This document shows, piece by piece, positions 12,601 to 18,826 of a stretch of 27,254 bases of DNA. The position numbers and the translations under genes are program-made. This DNA comes from Chara braunii (Eukaryota > Streptophyta > Charophyceae > Charales > Characeae), in contig BFEA01000223.1 in the NCBI GenBank assembly GCA_003427395.1, positions 1,384,549-1,411,802 of the forward strand, read 5' to 3'. Position 1 is the stretch's first letter. Each line of letters begins with the position of its first letter. Below the pieces are notes generated by a model. The model ran no database searches, was not told the origin of the DNA, and worked only from the letters and a program-made list of their open reading frames with translations.

Positions 12601-15600
12601 CATATCTGTAGCGAGAGAACTGGCCGGTGAACCATAAGCAGAAAAGGAGAAAAGAACAGCAAACGAGGGGCTGTGATAGACTGTTTCGTCGGAGTTTCTA
12701 ATACATACGTATATATCGTCACACCGTATATCGGAGCGCAAAGGCAAAAAAAGATAACAAAAAAAGGAAAGAAGGGAAGCTCCGCCTATTCATCACCTCT
12801 TACGTACAAGGCCGGCCACGTGGATGACAGGTTGAGCGCCGGCTGCCCCCATCCCCGTGTGTCACAAGGACCCACTTGCACGCAGCCGAAAGGCAAAGAG
12901 GTAAAGAAAAGGAGGAAACCAAACCTCACAGAGGCAAGAAAACTTCTTTTTCTTCTTTTTCTTCTTCTTCCCCTTCTTCTTCTTCTACTTCCTTCTTTCT
13001 ACTTCTTCTTCGTCTTCTTCTTCTTCATCATCCTTTTCTTCGTTTTCTTCTTCTTCTTCTTTCTTTTTCTTGTTTCTTCTTCTTCTTCTTCTTCTTCTTC
13101 TTCTTCTTCTTCTTTTCCTTCTTTTTCTTCTTCCCCTTCTTCTTCTACTTCCTTCTTTCTACTTCTTCGTCTTCTTCTTCTTCATCATCCTTTTCTTCGT
13201 TTTCTTCTTCTTTCTACTTCTTCTTCGTCTTCTTCTTCTTCATCATCCTTTTCTTCGTTTTCTTCTTCTTCTTCTTCGTCGTCGTCGTCGTCGTTGTCGT
13301 CGTCCTTTTCTTCGTTTTCTTCTTCTTCTTCTTCTTCTTCTTCTTCTTCTTCTTCTTCTTCGTCGTCGTCCTTTTCTTCGTTTTCTTCTTCTTCTTCTTC
13401 TTCTTCTTCATCTGCCCTCTCTCGACGTCGCGTTGATGCTAATCTGCCGGGTTCTTTACCTTAACGACAGCCTGCTCTGGCACGTCGACAGCGTTCGTAA
13501 ACCATGCACCGACCGCGCCAAATCAGAACCAGCTCTCCAGTGGTGACCGACGATAACAAAACAGAGGGCAATAATACGAACACTTTTTTCCCTTCTTCCT
13601 CTCCTTCTTCATCATCCTTTTCTTCGTCTTCTTCTTCTACTTCTTCTTCTTCTTCTTTCCAGTGGTGACCGACGATAACAGAAATGATACGAACACAAGA
13701 ATCCAAATATAATCAAGAGTAAAAGAAACGGAACCACAATATACAGATGACATTCCACATCAGGGACAGATGGCTGACAAAAGATAAAGAGCAAAAAAAA
13801 AGAAGGAAAGACAAAAGCAAGAAGGTAAAATCTGCCAGAAGGAAAAGCAAGATTGTCACACTGTGAATCGGAGCTCAAAGGCGGAAAAAAAAAAACAAAA
13901 AAAGGAAAGCAGGAGAGCAGGAGAGCTCCGCCTGTTCATCACCTCTTACGTACAAGGCCAGCCACGTGGATGACAGGTTGAGCGCTGGCTGCCCCCATCC
14001 CCGTGTGTCACAAGGACCCACTTGCACGCAGCCAAAAGGCAAAGAGGTAAAGAAAAGGAGGAGGGAACCAAACCTCACAGAGGCGAGAGAAAGAGAAAGC
14101 GATCCAGTCAAAGAAAGGACAAGGGAAGAGGGAGGCCTATCAGTCAAACAAAGCGAATGACACATCCCACAGATAAACCATTTGCCACTGTCACAACGAA
14201 GTTCAAACTATTTTTTCTTTCTTTTTTTTTTCTTTTTTTTCTTTTCTTTTCTTCAGCAATTTGTTTTTTTTTCTTTTTTCTTTCTTTTTTTTTTAATATA
14301 TAAACTCCGACAAAACAGTTTGTCACAGCCCCTCGCTTGTTGCCCGCTGCTCCCTCTCTCCCTCCGCTTTACCGGGCAGTTCTGGTTGATGATATTACCG
14401 GGCAGTTCTCTTCGACGATATATTGTCACACTGTGAATCAGAGCGCGAAGGCGAAAAAATGCAAAATAAGTGAAGGAAAAGAAGTAAGGAGAGCCCCACC
14501 TGTTCATCACCTCTTACGTACAAGGCCAGCCACGTGGATATATATGGTCAACCAGAGCTGCCCGGTAAACCGCAGGCAGAGAGGGAGAACCGGACAACAA
14601 ACGAGGGGCAGTGAAGAGAGAGAGAGAGAGCGACATACACAGAGAAAGAGAGAGTTACAGAGAGAAAGAGAGTTCATCCTCGTGATGAGTAGGTGAAACT
14701 CCGACGGAACAGTTCGCAATAGCCTCCCGTCCCGTCTCTTGTCCTTCTCTCTCTCCCTTTCTGCCCACGGTACACCGGGCCGCTCTCTCTACAAGTATGT
14801 CATAGTTGGCGGTGTGCGGCAGTGGCAGCTTTATGCCTCATCAAAGGATCTTTGTGTACCGTCTGTTCCACTCGTAGCTGTTGCAGTCTAGTATATCACA
14901 GCGACGAGTGGTGTGCGGCAGCGGCACACTCGATATTTCTGTGGCAATATATAGTACAAAAAACGAATTGATTTCTGTGGTGTCCTTCTCTCCCTTGTAA
15001 GGAAGAAAAAAAAAAAAAAACGAATTCCTTTTTTCTTTCTTCTTCTTTCCTTTTTTTTTCACCTTTGAGCTCTGATATTTCTGTGACAATATATAGTAGT
15101 CCGCATGTCCGTGGCAATACATCTGCCACTGCCGCTGCCGCACACCACTCGTAGCTTTATGCCTCAAGGATCGTTTTGTACAATATATTCCCACAGACCT
15201 GGCAACTATATATCGTCACAGAAATATCAGAGCTCAAAGGTGAAAAAAAAAAATCAGGAAACAAGAAGAAAAACAAAAACAATTCGTTTTTTTTTTTGTT
15301 TTTTTTTTTCGTTTTTTTTATCTTCCTTCCTTACAACTCCCCCTGTTCAGAGTCAAATCTCAAGATATTATTCATGGACATTTACATGTATATGTTCATA
15401 GAATATATAGACAATCTATACAAACAAAACGTGTACATAAACTACCGGTAGTTAATGACTTGATAATGCCGGTCCGTCGATGATCACGTCATTAACTACC
15501 TATTCGTCATAGAGAGAGTTACTGACTTGATAATGCCTTTACGATCAAGTCATTAACTCTCTGTATGTGCATGGACATTCACATGTATGTTCATAGAGTA

Positions 15601-18600
15601 TCTAGACAACGTATACAAACAAAACTTGTATATAAACTACCACCGGTAGTTAATGACTTTATAATGCGTGTACCTAGACCGATCCGTGGATGATTAAGAT
15701 GGGCATCGACTTGGACACGCTTGAGTGAATTTTACCGGTTGACGACATCGATTACCGGATCACAGACAGGAGCTGAACGAGGAGAAAGGAGAAGAGGGGG
15801 GAAAAAAATGTTTATTTACTAACGGCTCCATCCTGCGTGTCACACTAGAGAACCTCAACCAGGATTTGCTTACTAGTACAAGACTTTCTTTCAAAAGAGG
15901 ACAAAAATTTGTTCTCAATAGAAAGACAGAACCAAATGCAATCCAAACCGAGCGGACGTATGCCGCAAGTGAACTCATGTCCCGTACTTGCTACCGTCTT
16001 CACCCGCCATCGTAGCTGTATTTGGGGCTAATTTCGGTCTAGATTCAGCGATAATCCCCAGGGCGTTGTTCTATTTGAGTGCAGAGGGTAGCAAATTTTG
16101 CGATCGGCGCATACCTGCACTCGGTTTGCATTTCATCTCTCAGAAGAGCATACTCACATTGAGACTTCGCGGATGCATCTGACCGTCATCACGGCCCCAT
16201 GCTGGATGAATCTGCCTGCAATCACGTCCAGAGCTCCGTCGTAAAAGCGCTACCGTCTTCCCCCGAATAGAATGCACTGTCAACATCGTCGTAAGTGGAC
16301 CGAAAGTTAACCGAAATATATACTTCGGGGACAGTGCGTTCTATACGGGGAAGGACGAAAGTGCGCGAATGCCATCGATCGCTTTGTCTTCCGATTGTGG
16401 AAATGAATACTTCGTACTGTCATCAAGTTAGTTTTTTTATGCCTACTTAAAGCTTTGATGTTTGATGGCTATGATGTGCGCCAAGTGCCAACCGTGCTCC
16501 ACCGAATAGCGCGCACGGTCATTATCGCTCTGTCTTCAGACTGACAATTGTCCCTAATACAGATATAGTCACCGTGGACTCTATTGTGGGGAAGACAGCA
16601 GCACCTCTGATGGACCAACGAAAATGTCACGGTGACCCAAGAGCCCACGAAAATGTCACGGTGACCCAAGAGCCCACGTAAACCCATCTCCCTCTAACCA
16701 CTTTACACAAGCGCGAGTAAATTACCGAGTATGTGACGACAACAAAAAAAAATTAACGGATCAAGGAAGCCAAACGAAGAGGTGACTTTCAAACACTTTT
16801 CATCAACCAAAAAAAAGAGAGAGAGCGACAGAGGTGACAGTGGAGGAGAGAGAAAGAGGTGAAGAGACTTTCAACGACGACTCCCTCCATTCCGTTTTGA
16901 GCCCTTCTTCCCGCGAATAGAACGTACGGGCAGTGTAGTACTGTTGTATCTTCAGGTACCAGCGATAATGACTGGTTACGTTCTATTCGGGGGAAGACGG
17001 GCAGGGAATCGCACCCCCGTATGGCCCAAAAACCAATCTCGGTGCTTCTTGTTGTTCCGTGGGAAACCCATCTACAGTTCTTTTTCCTTTTCCTGCGGAG
17101 CCCGCCGGCAATCGAAAAAGCCCGATCAGTATATCCCTGTCACTCTAACGGTTGCCTAACGGAATAACTCACGAGTAGTGGTCATTACCCCTCTTAACGG
17201 TATCTGACGGAGTAACTTACGATTGCCCATCGTACTCTGACGTTGGCTAACGGAATTAGTGGCGGAAGTACGTAAGTGCACAGAATGGAAAGGAACATTG
17301 ATACCGTATTCGTATCTCGCAACGTCGATCCAATAAGCCGTTACAGCAGACTCAAGACAGATACTCGCCGCAGCAATTATACACACTTCCAACTGAATAT
17401 GGCCGTCATTGTACACAGATACGACACGGAAAATCCTATTAATGCAATCATGTTCCGTCACGATACTCGGTGAGAATACCAGGATGGAAAGCAAAATAAC
17501 CTCGTAAGAAGCCCCCTATCAAATCAAACTACCTCGTTAATGTCAAACATTATACAGATCCTTCAAGACTACCGGTAGCCTGCTAGCTGCTGCATGGTCA
17601 GCGTCCAACGACGAGGAGCGCAATCCAACACTTTTAAATACGTAATACAATAATTATTCCGTCAAGCTATGCGACGGTGGAATACAGCAAGTGGCTGGTA
17701 CCAATCACCAGTGCTCACTCGCGGCAGCCCTTATGTCCTAATCACTGGCTCAGATGATTCGATCAGCAGGAACCATCTCAGGCCGCTCACCGCTAGCGCC
17801 CACGTCTTCTTTACGGGATGTAACCATGAAGCAACAGAGCACGAGAAAGAGATTAAGAAGTACACGAGCATAGATTAAGAAGTACACGAGCATATAACAA
17901 CCAACCGAATCCACTCCGGCACGTCTGGATCTGTCTGTGTGCGTCCGTGTGTGCATGTGTGTGCACGTGTGTGCATGTGTGTGCATGCATGTGTACGTAT
18001 GTGTGTGCATGCGTGTGCATGCGTGTGCATGTGTGCATGTGTGCGTGTGTGTGCATGCGTGTGCATGTGTGCGTGTGTGTGGATGCGGGTGCATGCGTGC
18101 GTGTGCGTGTGTATGTGCGCGTGTGAGAGACGGAGAGCGAGTGCGTGTGAGAAAGAGAGAGAAGGACAGCGAGCAAAAAATGTTGGGGGCACAATTGGGG
18201 TGAGGTAGACAATAACCTGAACGAGAACTGAAACCTCAACAGAAGTGAGAGAGGCAATGAAAGCGAAGATAAGCGCGGAGAGCTGTGAACACGCTTCATA
18301 AGTGATAAGCGACACAGAGAGAGAGAGAGAGAGAGAGAAAAGACAGGACACGGAACTTGCGACAGGGGACCGATAGAAAGGCGAGAGGGAAGAAGATAAA
18401 CCGGCGAGTGGGAATAAGAGAGAGGGAGGTAAGAGCTGAGAGAGGGAGTGGACGGAATAAGAGAGAGGTAAGGACGTAAGCTCTCACCGGGCGGGAGCTC
18501 GTAGCTGGACCCATGTTGGTAGACGGTGACCTTTGGACGGGTCTCTCGGCGATCGCTGACCCGTGAGAAGACTGCGCAACAACTACCGTACCCACGCCGC

Positions 18601-18826
18601 TCACGTTCGCACCCGCTGACAATGGCGAGGACACTCGCCCATCTTGCAGTCGCACACCGTGTCGCACAGTCGCCTCCTTGCGAAGACGAATGGGCGCGCC
18701 CACCCCTCGCAGAAGACCCCCGCCACTACCACTGACTGACCCGTCGGTGCATGGAAGGGCCACGTCACCACGTGTGACAACTTCTAGAGCCGTCATCCCT
18801 GCGAAGCTCGCCAGTCCTGTGGCCAT
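1..18826 (-). CDS. CBSX: Plastid CBS-domain-pair protein, CBSX1/CBSX2-like (seven exons, 3' end outside window)
   Basis: The spliced coding sequence is complement(join(<1..., 2005..2062, 4106..4221, 5782..5834, 6825..6873, 9741..9805, 11227..11308, 18488..18826)). It gives 254 residues: a leader (1-113), CBS1 (about 118-179), a linker (about 180-196) and CBS2 (about 210-254, truncated by the window edge). All seven donors are GT, all acceptors AG, and every phase joins. Family knowledge: plant CBSX1 and CBSX2 are small stromal proteins made of one CBS pair that bind AMP and activate chloroplast thioredoxins of the ferredoxin-thioredoxin system. The order of motifs, [11 protein letters not shown] then FP..GSTWKAF then [12 protein letters not shown] then [11 protein letters not shown], follows this family closely. 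The missing piece should be the short GI.TRGNV-type end of CBS2. Assignment to CBSX1 rather than CBSX2 is not possible here. Mitochondrial CBSX3 fits less well because of the WKAF linker. Confidence 0.92.
156..650. repeat. Tandem duplication (about 175-bp unit), first copy interrupted
   Basis: Unit 1 starts at 156 and unit 2 at 474, both with AGTGTGTGGCAATTCATGG. They share a variable poly-T run (23 versus 12 T), ATTTTTAACTGGCGTTCT and CATGTCATGGAACATATC. Unit 1 is longer only because a palindromic element (321-451) sits in it. Confidence 0.88.
321..451. mobile_element. 131-bp palindromic MITE with near 9-bp target duplication (MULE-like)
   Basis: Almost the whole element is one inverted repeat. 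CTAGGCCCTCAAA near the left end pairs with TTTGAGGGCCTAG near the right, and CAAAATGAGTGGCC pairs with GGCCGCTCGTTTTG. It is flanked by CTCCTAAGGG (311-320) and CTCTAAGGG (452-460). The other copy of the host duplication reads CTCTCAAGGGTACAC without any insert, so it is an empty site. A 9-bp duplication is typical of Mutator-like elements (family knowledge). The class is an inference, since no transposase is present. Confidence 0.75.
2005..2062 (-). CDS. CBSX: CBSX exon 7: core of CBS domain 2
   Basis: This 58-base exon lies between CCGTGCAG and GTATGA. It completes Arg235 and encodes LLLESKF and [12 protein letters not shown] (residues 236-254). It ends in phase 0 after Leu, exactly where exon 3 ends in CBS1. 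The pyrimidine tract before its acceptor is weak. The last exon, expected to start with V or I followed by G, is not in bases 1-2004 as far as I can read. Confidence 0.9.
2473..2494. repeat. Perfect 9-bp stem hairpin
   Basis: CCACGACTC and GAGTCGTGG pair around a four-base loop. It lies 12 bases after the first of two copies of a 21-bp direct repeat containing CACCCGGGCATTGTAT (2441-2461 and 2712-2732). Confidence 0.6.
2679..2736. repeat. 58-bp palindrome
   Basis: TTCAAATACAACGCCCGGG (2679-2697) pairs with CCCGGGCATTGTATTTGAA (2718-2736) at 18 of 19 positions, with a 20-base loop. It is probably the remnant of a small inverted-repeat element. Part of its right arm also occurs at 2441-2461. 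Confidence 0.65.
3587..3854. repeat. Tandem duplication, 2 x 134 bp
   Basis: Units 3587-3720 and 3721-3854 both run from TTGAAGAT through AGAATCAGAC, GGCACCCCCCTTTAGACC and GGTGGCACTCAAAGAAAG to GGGCTTGGAT, with only a few differences. The sequence just before unit 1 (GCAATGCAAACAACTTTTCG) has relatives at about 2530 and 8440, so it belongs to a dispersed family. Confidence 0.88.
3983..4083. repeat. Dispersed repeat R, copy 1 (next to exon 6 donor)
   Basis: It contains GAACTGCCCGGTAAACCG, ACAACAAACGAGGGGCTGTG and TGTTTCGTCGGAGTTT. The same string of motifs recurs in intron 1 at about 12617-12697 and 14550-14612, and inverted at about 14304-14395 and 14695-14790. Its CGGAGTTTC end points at the exon 6 donor, about 25 bases away. 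Confidence 0.75.
4106..4221 (-). CDS. CBSX: CBSX exon 6: linker helix and start of CBS domain 2
   Basis: The exon has 38 codons plus two bases and follows CTTCTGCAG. It encodes [15 protein letters not shown], then [12 protein letters not shown] and TNLEDAV (residues 197-234). The MTP.PLVV..MTNLEDA stretch is the opening of CBS2. It ends AG|GTATATATATA in phase 2. A repeated sequence found in intron 1 ends only about 25 bases beyond this donor. Confidence 0.92.
4938..5053. mobile_element. CTACCGTCTTC/GAAGACGGTAG MITE, copy A
   Basis: Terminal inverted repeats are CTACCGTCTTTCACCCGAAT and a right end of GTGAAGACGGTAG. The interior has AGTTGCCCCAAATACAGCTA, shared with copy C. TA at each end may be the target duplication, which would suit a Tc1/mariner-type element. 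Confidence 0.75.
5087..5208. mobile_element. CTACCGTCTTC MITE, copy B, with degraded right end
   Basis: The left end CTACCGTCTTCCCCCTGAA is good. The right end, GTTTGGGGGAACACA, has lost the GACGGTAG terminus. The interior contains an exact 2 x 22-bp tandem (5118-5161) of TAATTTTGGCTATAAGCTAG plus two bases, which is not in the other copies. Confidence 0.6.
5782..5834 (-). CDS. CBSX: CBSX exon 5: linker between the CBS domains
   Basis: This 53-base exon runs from CTTGCAG to GTCAGT. It completes Gly179 and encodes [17 protein letters not shown] (residues 180-196). The FP..GSTWK block precedes the AFKEIQKLL helix in the next exon. This loop-plus-helix spacer is characteristic of CBSX1/CBSX2 and separates them from bacterial two-CBS proteins. 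It ends in phase 0. Confidence 0.9.
5931..6020. repeat. Tandem duplication, about 47-bp unit
   Basis: Units start at 5931 and 5978, with CTATGGATCCTGCACAATCA against CTATGGACCCTGCACAATCA, then CATATGGTAACTGTTT against CATATGGTGACTGTTT. Confidence 0.8.
6050..6342. repeat. CAT/ATC microsatellite within a duplicated unit of about 145 bp
   Basis: Imperfect CAT-rich runs (about 6055-6122 and 6197-6278) alternate with two copies of a block containing TTGTGACACCATCTCATCGG and CAAGTTGCA...AAGCTCTCAAGGA. The unit therefore duplicated together with its microsatellite. Long open frames here encode only Ile/Met/Asp repeats. Confidence 0.8.
6399..6500. mobile_element. CTACCGTCTTC/GAAGACGGTAG MITE, copy C
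   Basis: It has well-kept ends: CTACCGTCTTCAGCTGA on the left and TCAGCTGAAGACGGTAG on the right, a 17-base inverted repeat. The interior CAAAGTTGCCCCAAATACAG matches copy A. TA sits at both termini. Confidence 0.8.
6633..6755. mobile_element. TTAA-flanked palindromic element
   Basis: TTAAACCACCAGTACC (6633-6648) is a perfect inverted match of GGTACTGGTGGTTTAA (6740-6755). If TTAA is the target duplication, the element is 115 bp (6637-6751) with ACCACCAGTACC ends. TTAA duplication is the hallmark of piggyBac-type transposons (family knowledge). Because TTAA is itself palindromic, it could equally be part of the inverted repeat. Confidence 0.55.
6825..6873 (-). CDS. CBSX: CBSX exon 4: end of CBS domain 1
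   Basis: This 49-base exon lies between GTTGCAG and GTAAGC. It encodes [14 protein letters not shown] plus IV and the first base of Gly179. The [11 protein letters not shown] motif is near-invariant in plastid CBSX proteins and closes the first CBS fold. Asp and Ser/Thr residues in this last strand are typical nucleotide-ribose contacts in CBS domains (family knowledge). Confidence 0.92.
6949..7027. repeat. Tandem duplication, about 39-bp unit
   Basis: Units at 6949 and 6988 share GTGGGCAC, AACTCAACAGAAAATG and GATCAATGC. Confidence 0.75.
7558..7638. repeat. Tandem duplication, 37 and 44 bp
   Basis: GCCCAAGGAATAAAATGACC occurs at 7558 and 7595, followed each time by CATCCAGA...CAGACTTAG-like sequence. 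Confidence 0.75.
7840..8085. repeat. GA-rich simple repeats
   Basis: Two purine runs of alternating GA and GGA (about 7840-7900 and 8053-8084) are separated by non-repetitive sequence. On the transcribed strand they are pyrimidine-rich. Confidence 0.7.
8268..8826. mobile_element. Non-autonomous element with inverted ends (about 556 bp)
   Basis: The left end reads CCAGTACCTGTGTTATCAG and the right end, inverted, reads CCAGTACTGACCTATGTTAC. Further in, CTGGTCCGGGCC and GGCCCGGACCAG face each other. The interior has A-rich stretches, CAGAATTGCAAACCAAACAT (related to the family at about 2530 and 3535) and a C17 run. I see no coding sequence and no clear target duplication. Confidence 0.45.
9624..9690. 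repeat. CA/TG dinucleotide repeat, 67 bp
   Basis: This is an uninterrupted CA run on the plus strand. In the direction of CBSX transcription it is a UG repeat starting about 50 bases after the exon 3 donor, preceded by a U-rich stretch. Confidence 0.95.
9741..9805 (-). CDS. CBSX: CBSX exon 3: middle of CBS domain 1
   Basis: This 65-base exon lies between GATGCAG and GTAAGT. It finishes Ala141 and encodes LQFLVDH and [14 protein letters not shown] (residues 142-162). The G.PVV.DDG.L block is the core helix-strand signature of a CBS repeat. It ends in phase 0 directly after the Leu. The downstream intron starts with a T-rich stretch and then a TG repeat (9624-9690). Confidence 0.92.
10516..10573. 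repeat. Tandem duplication, 33-bp unit
   Basis: ATGAATACATCTGTTTCAGC occurs at 10516 and again at 10549, both followed by TGCA. Confidence 0.8.
10698..10857. repeat. Tandem duplication, 2 x 80 bp
   Basis: Units 10698-10777 and 10778-10857 share CTTTCATCCATT, TGTGCTAGGCTTCCTTGCAA and AGCACTTCTGCCTGTGAGAA, with about four differences visible by eye. Confidence 0.88.
11227..11308 (-). CDS. CBSX: CBSX exon 2: start of CBS domain 1
   Basis: The exon has 27 codons plus one base. It follows CTGCAG and ends GATGAAG|GTAATT in phase 1. It encodes residues 114-140, including LTVSDAMT and GTTIDE, the first strand and loop of a CBS domain (compare TV.D.MT in plant CBSX). The leftover G joins CC of the next exon to make Ala141. 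It starts in phase 0, which matches the end of exon 1 across a 7.2-kb intron. Confidence 0.9.
11913..12034. mobile_element. 122-bp inverted-repeat element; third arm at 12311-12332
   Basis: GGGCCTCGCTGCACTACTCT at the left pairs with AGAGTAGTGCAGCGAGGCCC at the right, and the match continues as CGAAATG against CATTTCA. A solo copy of the right arm, CAAGAGTAGTGCAGCGAGGC, lies at 12311. This suggests a small foldback or MITE family in this area. Confidence 0.65.
12946..13412. repeat. Long TTC/GAA repeat with higher-order units
   Basis: About 465 bp of plus-strand CTT/TTC with interspersed CAT, CGT and TACTTCC variants. A higher-order block containing TTCATCATCCTTTTCTTCGT recurs at about 13023, 13180 and 13240, with further shortened versions. 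In the CBSX sense direction this is a GAA-rich tract. The long Ser/Phe/Leu open frames here are artefacts of the repeat. Confidence 0.93.
13540..13700. repeat. Short direct repeat around a second TTC block
   Basis: GTGGTGACCGACGATAACA occurs at about 13540 and 13661, each followed by ATACGAACAC after a short spacer. Between them is a smaller CTTCTT-rich run. Confidence 0.7.
14904..15250. repeat. Nested foldback cluster
   Basis: A perfect 23-bp inverted repeat joins 14904-14926 (starting ACGAGTGGTGTGCGGCAG) to 15130-15152. A second, 46-bp inverted repeat with a single mismatch joins 15052-15097 to 15205-15250 (core CACCTTTGAGCTCTGATATT). The pairings interlock rather than nest simply. TAAGGAAGA near 15000 against TCTTCCTTCCTTA near 15320 extends the symmetry. 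Confidence 0.8.
15373..15698. repeat. Direct repeat of about 128 bp, twice
   Basis: Copies start at 15373 and 15570 and share CATGGACAT, ATGTTCATAGA, TATACAAACAAAAC and GGTAGTTAATGACTT. Copy 1 ends in hairpin 15447-15500. Copy 2 has lost the pairing arm. Confidence 0.8.
15447..15562. repeat. Two adjacent hairpins sharing one stem core
   Basis: Hairpin 1: arms 15447-15464 and 15483-15500, 17 of 18 paired (GGTAGTTAATGACTTGAT arm). Hairpin 2: arms 15513-15531 and 15544-15562, 18 of 19 paired (AGAGAGTTACTGACTTGAT arm). Both carry ATAATGCC right after the left arm, so one likely derived from the other. Confidence 0.85.
15991..16091. mobile_element. CTACCGTCTTC MITE, copy D
   Basis: The left end is CTACCGTCTTCACCCG. 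The right end, TTCTATTTGAGTGCAGAGGG plus TAG, is decayed. GTAGCTGTATTTGGGGC inside is the reverse complement of the core in copies A and C. Confidence 0.65.
16250..16358. mobile_element. CTACCGTCTTC MITE, copy E
   Basis: The left end CTACCGTCTTCCCCCGAATA is followed by GAATGCACTGTCA. The right side has GACAGTGCGTTCTATACGGG followed by GAAGGACG, a damaged terminus. Confidence 0.7.
16489..16601. mobile_element. CTACCGTCTTC MITE family, diverged copy F
   Basis: The left end CAACCGTGCTCCACCGAATA and the right end CTATTGTGGGGAAGACAGCA are divergent but recognisable. The internal CCCTAATACAGATATAGTCA matches the core of copies A and C. Confidence 0.55.
16619..16676. repeat. Exact tandem, 2 x 29 bp
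   Basis: CGAAAATGTCACGGTGACCC begins both units (16619 and 16648). Each unit contains the palindromic core GTCACGGTGAC. Confidence 0.9.
16901..17002. mobile_element. CTACCGTCTTC MITE family, copy G
   Basis: GCCCTTCTTCCCGCGAATAG with AACGTAC at the left pairs with GTTACGTTCTATTCGGGGGA and AGACGGGC at the right, about 24 of 28 bases. Its ends read GCCC...GGGC instead of CTAC...GTAG. Confidence 0.65.
17935..18124. repeat. GTGTGCAT-rich alternating purine-pyrimidine tract
   Basis: About 190 bp of interrupted GTGT/GCAT/GCGT, almost wholly alternating. It lies about 360 bp after the exon 1 donor in CBSX direction. It is followed by GA runs (about 18148-18165 and 18316-18339). Cys/Val and His/Thr open frames here are artefacts. 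Confidence 0.92.
18488..18826 (-). CDS. CBSX: CBSX exon 1: start codon and chloroplast transit-peptide-like leader
   Basis: This exon has 113 codons and ends in phase 0 at CCG|GTGAGA. I chose the ATG at 18826-18824 because its context is GCCGCCATGG and because no ATG occurs on this strand between it and about 19000. The longer open frame begins only with a TTG at 18883, which is not a normal plant nuclear start. The leader is rich in Ala, Ser, Gly, Thr, Val and Arg and poor in acidic residues, which suits plastid import. It is long for this family and contains no CBS motif. Codons are GC-rich compared with the downstream exons. Targeting is inferred from composition and from the family, not shown. 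Confidence 0.82.

Larger units (their letters stand above)
12617..14790. mobile_element. Mosaic of repeat families R and S
   Basis: Family S (GTCACACTGTGAATC-type start, then CACCTCTTACGTACAAGGCC and CACGTGGAT) occurs at 12717-12945, 13852-14088 and, truncated, 14421-14541. The first two copies share about 220 bp, including CCCCATCCCCGTGTGTCACA. Family R occurs directly at 12617-12697 and 14550-14612, and inverted at 14304-14395 and 14695-14790. Direct and inverted copies side by side suggest nested or rearranged non-autonomous elements with long inverted ends. No coding capacity is seen. Confidence 0.65.
11309..18487 (-). other. CBSX intron 1 (7.2 kb)
   Basis: This is the largest intron, between the leader exon and the first CBS exon. 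Named repeats within it are listed separately. The stretches 11320-11900, 15700-15985 and 17010-17930 show no gene and no repeat I recognise, apart from short repeated CTAACGGAAT-type motifs near 17150-17260. Confidence 0.75.

Noticed and set aside
12673-13546. Long Ser/Phe/Leu-rich open frames, up to 263 codons
   Set aside because: They are readings of the TTC/CTT repeat in three frames. The opposite strand gives poly-Lys. No non-repeat domain is present.
12717-14088. S copies as a pair of LTRs of one retrotransposon
   Set aside because: Between them are mostly TTC repeats. No primer binding site, polypurine tract, TG...CA ends or gag/pol sequence was seen, and a third S copy lies close by.
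17750-18351. His/Thr/Cys-rich open frames on both strands
   Set aside because: They are translations of the GTGCAT tract and flanking GA repeats. The only real coding sequence nearby is exon 1, which ends at 18488.
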